NCBI RefSeq assembly: GCF_030540775.2
Contig: NZ_CP141266.1
Coordinates: 523,501 to 587,500, forward strand
Direction of reading: 5' to 3'
DNA from: Flavivirga abyssicola
Lineage (GTDB): Bacteria > Bacteroidota > Bacteroidia > Flavobacteriales > Flavobacteriaceae
DNA: 64,000 nucleotides
Part shown: one piece after another, positions 60,090-64,000 of the stretch
Layout of the letters: each line of letters opens with the position of its first letter
How positions within the stretch are numbered: position 1 is the first letter of the stretch
Made by a program: the position numbers and the translations under genes
Notes under the pieces: generated by a model
What the model saw: the letters and a program-made list of their open reading frames with translations, nothing else
Databases searched by the model: none
Told to the model about the DNA's origin: nothing

Positions 60090-60447
60090 AATAACGTTTT
60101 AAGTTTAAAATAGCTACCGCCTTGAACTTGCATTCGCAGCAGTAGCTATTAATTTGATTTAGCTCACGAACTTTAATATTTTATTAAATAGGCGTTCGTG
60201 AAATGAAAAATTTGCTTGCCAAATTTAAATTCGGCTAAGCCAATCTTCGATTTGACTTTCGTTTGACAAATATGAAAGGTTTTATTATGATTTATTCACA
60301 AGCTAACACCAACTTGGGTGATTTTTCTCACTCATTTTTAACGCATTACATTAATTTACTTTGATACTTTAGATTTAAAATTGACCACATAAAAAAGTGC
60401 AAATTATATGGTAATAACTTGCACTTAAAAACACCCAAGTTGGGTAT
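60090..60447. other. 358-base region with inverted repeats between HTH and rteC genes
   Basis: No gene. AATAGCTAC...GTAGCTATT (60109-60149) could be a hairpin. A CCAACTTGGGTG/TTTTT motif occurs at about 60307-60325 and, inverted, at 60429-60447 (CACCCAAGTTGGG), bracketing an AAGTGCAA/TTGCACTT hairpin. The latter, just past the rteC stop, is a likely terminator for rteC. Confidence 0.5.
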
Positions 60448-61293
60448 TTACTCATCAGATTCGAGCATCTTATATGAGAGAGCCTCTTTAAGTTTATCTA
60501 TGAATTTTGTTTGATTGATTTTCCTTGAGCGAATTTCTAAGAAGGAACGGTAGTAGTCTCCTAAACTGATATTAAACATTTGCTCACATGCTAATGCCAC
60601 TTCTTTGATATCTGCAGTACCACTATTTACAACTCCTGTACTATGAAGCGCATAAATTAACTCTATTAAGTCTGTTTTGTTTCCTGTCCAAAATAATTTG
60701 GATTGCTTTTGAAAAATGCTGCAATTTACTTCCATTCCATTATTATTTTCCAGTTTATCGATTTCGGTTTTCAGGTATACTATGAGCATATCATAGCCCA
60801 AAATAGTAGCCACCATACTGTCATGACTTGTTGAAAATTGTTCATCAATGAAATAATGAAACGTGTCCGGAAACAAACATAGCTCTGTTTTCCCACGCAA
60901 GAAATATTGCTCATCTAAGGACGTTTCATTTCTACGATAATAATGATAAAACTCCAGGTTATCGTTAAAGTAATTTTGAAGCCTATCTATGTGATGGTTT
61001 AAATACTTTATTTGTGATTTATTACTGCTTCGAGGACGCTTACTTTCAACATTAAACAACTTTACATAATAAATAAGTTTACCATATATTTTTGGCTTAA
61101 TATTCTTAAAAAAGTGAATTTCTTCTTGTTTATTTTCAAATTCATAAGCCACTACATTATTTCTAATTTCTTTAAGTGTTTGCTTTATAACTTTGATACT
61201 TTTCTCTGATTTTATAAGAATATCGATGGTTTCTAGATCCAAAGATTCCAAATGAACGTCAAGCGCTTTTAATATTTCTTCATATTTATTCAC
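60448..61293 (-). CDS. rteC: RteC-family regulator of a conjugative element
   Basis: 281 residues starting at a GTG. EEIHFFKNIKPKIYGKLIYYVKLFNVE, the RRNETSLDEQYFLRG stretch and the C-terminal NKTDLIELIYALHSTGVVNSGTADIKEVALACEQMFNISLGDYYRSFLEIRSRKINQTKFIDKLKEAL match RteC proteins. In CTnDOT, RteC activates the excision operon. The gene lies upstream of the excisionase-type gene on the same strand, in agreement. The usual RteA/RteB partners are not next to it here. Confidence 0.92.
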   Translation of the reverse strand: MNKYEEILKALDVHLESLDLETIDILIKSEKSIKVIKQTLKEIRNNVVAYEFENKQEEIHFFKNIKPKIYGKLIYYVKLFNVESKRPRSSNKSQIKYLNHHIDRLQNYFNDNLEFYHYYRRNETSLDEQYFLRGKTELCLFPDTFHYFIDEQFSTSHDSMVATILGYDMLIVYLKTEIDKLENNNGMEVNCSIFQKQSKLFWTGNKTDLIELIYALHSTGVVNSGTADIKEVALACEQMFNISLGDYYRSFLEIRSRKINQTKFIDKLKEALSYKMLESDE

Positions 61294-61370
61294 TTTGGGG
61301 CGTTGAGTTTACATAACCCTTCATTGTTGCATAACCTCATTACTCAACTAGGGTGGTGCGTGTTCTTAAT

Positions 61371-61853
61371 TCAATTATTTTTTTGTGTTAATTCAAATGT
61401 CATCCCCCATGGGCTTTCAAAATATATCCACTTTACCCCCTTTAAAGCACCTGAAATATTTTTTAATGACGGATTATTATATGTGTATGAACCACATACT
61501 TTTATATTATTTCTTTTGAGAAAAGAAACACTTTCTTCAATATCGTTAACTTCAAAAGCTATATGATATCCACTGTAATCACTATTTTTTGAAACTTCTT
61601 TCTTTTGATCTGGACTAGTATATTGAAATAGCTCAATAATACTATCATCAAAAAGCTGTATCAACGTAAGTTTTTCGATAACAGCTCTTGGATTTACATT
61701 AAGATGCTCCTTCATCCAATCATCATCAGAACTGAAATTATTAGCTTTTCCGATAATTTTAGCATTGAAAAACTTTTTGAAAAAATTAATCGCTTCTGTC
61801 ATATCGGGAACGACAATACCGATATGGTCTTTCTTTATTAATCCTTTTATCAA
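61371..61853 (-). CDS. VOC (glyoxalase-like) superfamily protein
   Basis: 160 residues. The N-terminal KKDHIGIVVPDMTEAINFFKKFFNAK supplies the first metal His; later elements are IQLFDDSIIELFQY and YHIAFEVNDIEESVSFLKRN and a final WIYFESPWGMTFELTQ with Glu. The start is a TTG because in-frame stops lie directly upstream and a later ATG would lose the metal His. The reaction is unknown. Such proteins act on metal-bound small molecules. Likely cytoplasmic. Confidence 0.83.
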   Translation of the reverse strand: MIKGLIKKDHIGIVVPDMTEAINFFKKFFNAKIIGKANNFSSDDDWMKEHLNVNPRAVIEKLTLIQLFDDSIIELFQYTSPDQKKEVSKNSDYSGYHIAFEVNDIEESVSFLKRNNIKVCGSYTYNNPSLKNISGALKGVKWIYFESPWGMTFELTQKNN

Positions 61854-61865
61854 TATATTTTATTA

Positions 61866-62435
61866 TTAAATGTTTTGTTCGATTCTTTTTTCGGGTATAA
61901 ACCAAATAATAGCCACTATGATATAACAAAGAATAGCCAGAATTCCATTAAAGAATGTTAAACCAACACCAATAACATACAATGCAATTGATATTTTTCC
62001 TTTGATATCCTTTCCTAATGCCTTCCTTAAAACAAAGTTCTCATCATGGTGTTTAAGTATTTGAATCTGTAATATATTATATGCTAAAGCACTCATCAAT
62101 AAAACAATTCCGTAAAACGCAATTGGAGCGGGTTCAAAATGACTTTCTCCAATCCAAGACGTTGTAAACGGGATTAGTGACAACCAGAATAATAGGTGTA
62201 AGTTAGACCATAATATTTTCCCATTTACACGCTCGGTTATTTGAAATAAATGATGGTGGTTATTCCAATAAATCCCAATATAAATAAAACTTAAAAGGTA
62301 ACTTAAAAATATAGGCATAACTTTTAAGAGTGCTTCAAAATTGGCTTCATGAGGTGTTTTTAACTCCAATACCATAATGGTAATTACTATGGCAAGTACG
62401 CCATCGCTAAATGCTTCAAGTCTATTTGTTTTCAT
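61866..62435 (-). CDS. TMEM175-family (DUF1211) potassium channel-like membrane protein
   Basis: 189 residues. RLEAFSDGVLAIVITIMVLEL is the FSDG signature of bacterial TMEM175 proteins. Several hydrophobic helices follow (PIFLSYLLSFIYIGIYW, LWSNLHLLFWLSLIPFTTSW, APIAFYGIVLLMSALAYNIL, ISIALYVIGVGLTFFNGILAI). Family members are potassium-conducting channels. It overlaps the preceding 4Fe-4S gene by 14 bases. Confidence 0.87.
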   Translation of the reverse strand: MKTNRLEAFSDGVLAIVITIMVLELKTPHEANFEALLKVMPIFLSYLLSFIYIGIYWNNHHHLFQITERVNGKILWSNLHLLFWLSLIPFTTSWIGESHFEPAPIAFYGIVLLMSALAYNILQIQILKHHDENFVLRKALGKDIKGKISIALYVIGVGLTFFNGILAILCYIIVAIIWFIPEKRIEQNI

Positions 62436-62649
62436 CTATCGTTTCTTTATAGCTTAACGCTCCGGATGGGCACGCATTAATTTGATTTTTCAATGCCTCT
62501 ACATTAGCATTTTTGGGTTTTATCCAAGGTTTATCTTTAGGATTATAGACTTCGGGTAGTGTTTTAACACATACCCCTGCGTGTATACATTTTTCAGGTT
62601 GCCAAACAACAGTTAGACTGTCATTTTTGTATTCTTTTGTGGTTGCCAT
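62422..62649 (-). CDS. Divergent 4Fe-4S mono-cluster protein (ferredoxin-like)
   Basis: 75 residues. VVWQPEKCIHAGVCVKTLPEVYNP and NQINACPSGALSYK carry the Cys residues of the Fer4_19/mono-cluster family. It is likely a small cytoplasmic electron carrier or metal-binding domain. Such proteins are often next to GNAT-like genes, as here with 12 bases between them. It overlaps the channel gene. Confidence 0.87.
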   Translation of the reverse strand: MATTKEYKNDSLTVVWQPEKCIHAGVCVKTLPEVYNPKDKPWIKPKNANVEALKNQINACPSGALSYKETIDENK

Positions 62650-62661
62650 TTTTAGTTGGTT

Positions 62662-62946
62662 TTATTGTTTTAGTACATCTCTTATGTCTTCTAATTTTTT
62701 GAACATTGCATTAGCAAAAGGACATAATGGGATAATTTTTAAATTCTTCTCTCTAGTCATTTCTACAATTTTATAGAGCATTTTTTTTCCTACCCCCTTA
62801 CCATTAAATTCTGGTTCTACCTCGGTATGGTCAATGATAATAAAATCGCTATCGGGAATTGAATAGGTCATTACACCCACTTTTTTTGAATTCTCTTTAG
62901 CGATAGAAAACCCCTTGCCTTCTCTTTCTTTTAATTCTACTTCCAT
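62662..62946 (-). CDS. GNAT-like N-acetyltransferase (YjdJ type)
   Basis: 94 residues from the ATG at 62946; the frame also has a TTG at 62979. VGVMTYSIPDSDFIIIDHTEVEPEFNGKGVGKKMLYKIVEMTREKNLKIIPLCPFANAMFKK is the compact YjdJ/acetyltransf_CG domain with the acetyl-CoA loop GKGVGKKML and a conserved PLCPF cysteine. The acceptor is unknown. It probably shares a transcript with the mono-cluster protein. Confidence 0.88.
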   Translation of the reverse strand: MEVELKEREGKGFSIAKENSKKVGVMTYSIPDSDFIIIDHTEVEPEFNGKGVGKKMLYKIVEMTREKNLKIIPLCPFANAMFKKLEDIRDVLKQ

Positions 62947-63022
62947 ATTTTCACTTTTTAATAACTTTCTATTATTCAACTATTTATATTCTAATATACA
63001 TTTAAGTTTTCGTAATTACTAG

Positions 63023-64000
63023 TTAGAATTTAACCTCGGTAGTAAACACAAAATGATTTAACGTAGCTCCTCTAGCACTTTCTTTAAGAAAAGCCCCTGG
63101 AAAAATGATGTTATATTCTAATTCTATATTTATGTGTCGGTTAAATTCATAGCCCACTATTGCTCCGAATTGATTGGCTATAAATTTTTCATTATTGGTA
63201 TCTGGATACTCTAAAAGTAAGGCGGCATTATAAACGCCATCATTTGTGGAATATCTCCAAAATGCATCATAATCTATTTCAATAAACAAATCGTTAAAAT
63301 TCGTATTGATATATGGATGAATATCGATAAGGTTTGATGGTCCAAATCTGGCTACTCGCCCAAAATAGGCTCCTCTAGGATAAAGAGCATCAAAGGTATT
63401 CATGCTATTATCATTTTCCGCTTTATCTCCACTAATGATCTCAGTTTTTAGACCTGTATTAAAATTATGATTGAATAGATTGGTTTTGTTTTCTAATTGA
63501 AATGATAGCGTCCACGCTTTGATATTTTGATTTCCGAAATCACCAAATTGATACACTAATTCATTGTTATATACTAATGATTTGTATGTTCCGAAATACC
63601 TTGCTCCAATGGAGACGCGTCGTTCGTTTTCACTTCCATTATTATACATAACATTATCATCTTTTTGATAGAATACATAGGCATCCAGATTATTTGATTT
63701 ATTAAATCTTGTAGTTGTGTACAGACCTGAAAAGGTTTCATCAAACTGCAAAAAATCATTATCAAAAACTTCGGGTCTTGGTTTTACTGGAATTGCAAAA
63801 AAACCTTTTACAGAAAATTTATAGTTACTAAAATTTACTTGTGCCAAATCAAATGAACGTCTTACGTTAGGGCCTTCCCTAATATCTACCAATCTTCTTG
63901 CACCAAATTCTAAATTTTCCCTCCCTATACTTATACACCAGTTATTATTGAAATGATACTTTAAAAATAATTGATTGAATGCCAATACATTTTTATCTAC
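63023..64000 (-). CDS. Outer-membrane porin of the alginate-export type, 5' end cut by window edge
   Basis: At least 325 residues, open to the right edge, and no convincing start is in view. It is rich in amphipathic beta-strands with FGARRLVDIREGPNVRRSFDLAQ, GARYFGTYKSLVYNNELVYQFGDF and a final FVFTTEVKF, which ends in Phe as an outer-membrane barrel should. These features fit Alginate_exp-domain proteins. The N-terminus with signal peptide is outside the window. It is followed by a 76-base gap to the GNAT gene. Confidence 0.8.
   Translation of the reverse strand, partial: VDKNVLAFNQLFLKYHFNNNWCISIGRENLEFGARRLVDIREGPNVRRSFDLAQVNFSNYKFSVKGFFAIPVKPRPEVFDNDFLQFDETFSGLYTTTRFNKSNNLDAYVFYQKDDNVMYNNGSENERRVSIGARYFGTYKSLVYNNELVYQFGDFGNQNIKAWTLSFQLENKTNLFNHNFNTGLKTEIISGDKAENDNSMNTFDALYPRGAYFGRVARFGPSNLIDIHPYINTNFNDLFIEIDYDAFWRYSTNDGVYNAALLLEYPDTNNEKFIANQFGAIVGYEFNRHINIELEYNIIFPGAFLKESARGATLNHFVFTTEVKF

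Noticed and set aside
45000-61300. HsdR, integrase or relaxase gene within the island
   Set aside because: I looked for DEAD-helicase, tyrosine recombinase and relaxase motifs on both strands and saw none; they may lie outside the window.
1-64000. CRISPR array or rRNA genes
   Set aside because: No regularly spaced short repeats and no rRNA-like sequence were seen in the window.

Overview
The window looks like chromosome of a marine or algae-associated Flavobacteriaceae (Bacteroidota). The evidence is the A+T-rich sequence, SusC/SusD pairs, a hybrid two-component regulator with C-terminal AraC domain, a FecI/FecR pair, many sulfatases and lipoproteins, RteC and TMEM175-type proteins, and -7 promoter elements of the TAnnTTTG type. 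The species cannot be fixed from the sequence.

1-20.7 kb is a polysaccharide utilization locus (PUL 1). SusC, SusD and a truncated surface lipoprotein run leftwards. A 1402-residue hybrid sensor/regulator sits in the middle. Running rightwards are a GH29 fucosidase, a sulfatase, a GH117-like hydrolase, a cytoplasmic enolase-superfamily dehydratase, a second sulfatase and a sulfatase fused to an SMP-30/gluconolactonase domain. Together they suggest import and desulfation of a sulfated algal glycan containing fucose and perhaps anhydrogalactose, followed by oxidative catabolism of a released sugar acid.

21.0-37.2 kb: after a tRNA-Pro(GGG) gene comes a second SusC/SusD operon (PUL 2). It runs leftwards from FecR through SusC with an STN domain, SusD, a surface lipoprotein, a metzincin metalloprotease, a TlpA-like thioredoxin, a stand-alone TonB-plug lipoprotein, a GH36-like enzyme and a GH63/GH37-like enzyme. 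The ECF sigma factor gene is divergent from fecR.

37.2-45.6 kb is mixed: palindromic intergenic repeats, trxB, a Crp-family regulator, an acetyltransferase, a HAD phosphatase, a tRNA 3'-end fragment, a five-gene cassette of small unknown, DUF5675 and holin-like proteins, and a class II Fic protein.

45.6-61.3 kb is an accessory island running mostly leftwards. Its core is a seven-gene operon: hipB, a split HipA (hipS-like plus hipT-like), hsdM, hsdS, an AAA ATPase and two HNH endonucleases. No hsdR is present. Three palindromic operators precede it. This is the best candidate for an unusual defence system. Upstream, three copies of the 3' end of a DnaC-like gene (two broken, one intact) bracket cargo: a HEPN-like protein, an AraC regulator and a TPP-riboswitch tenA-HAD pair. 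Replication-type, excisionase-type and RteC genes mark the island as part of an integrative element; no integrase or relaxase is in view.

61.4-64 kb returns to ordinary genes: VOC protein, TMEM175-type channel, 4Fe-4S protein, GNAT-like protein and a truncated outer-membrane porin.
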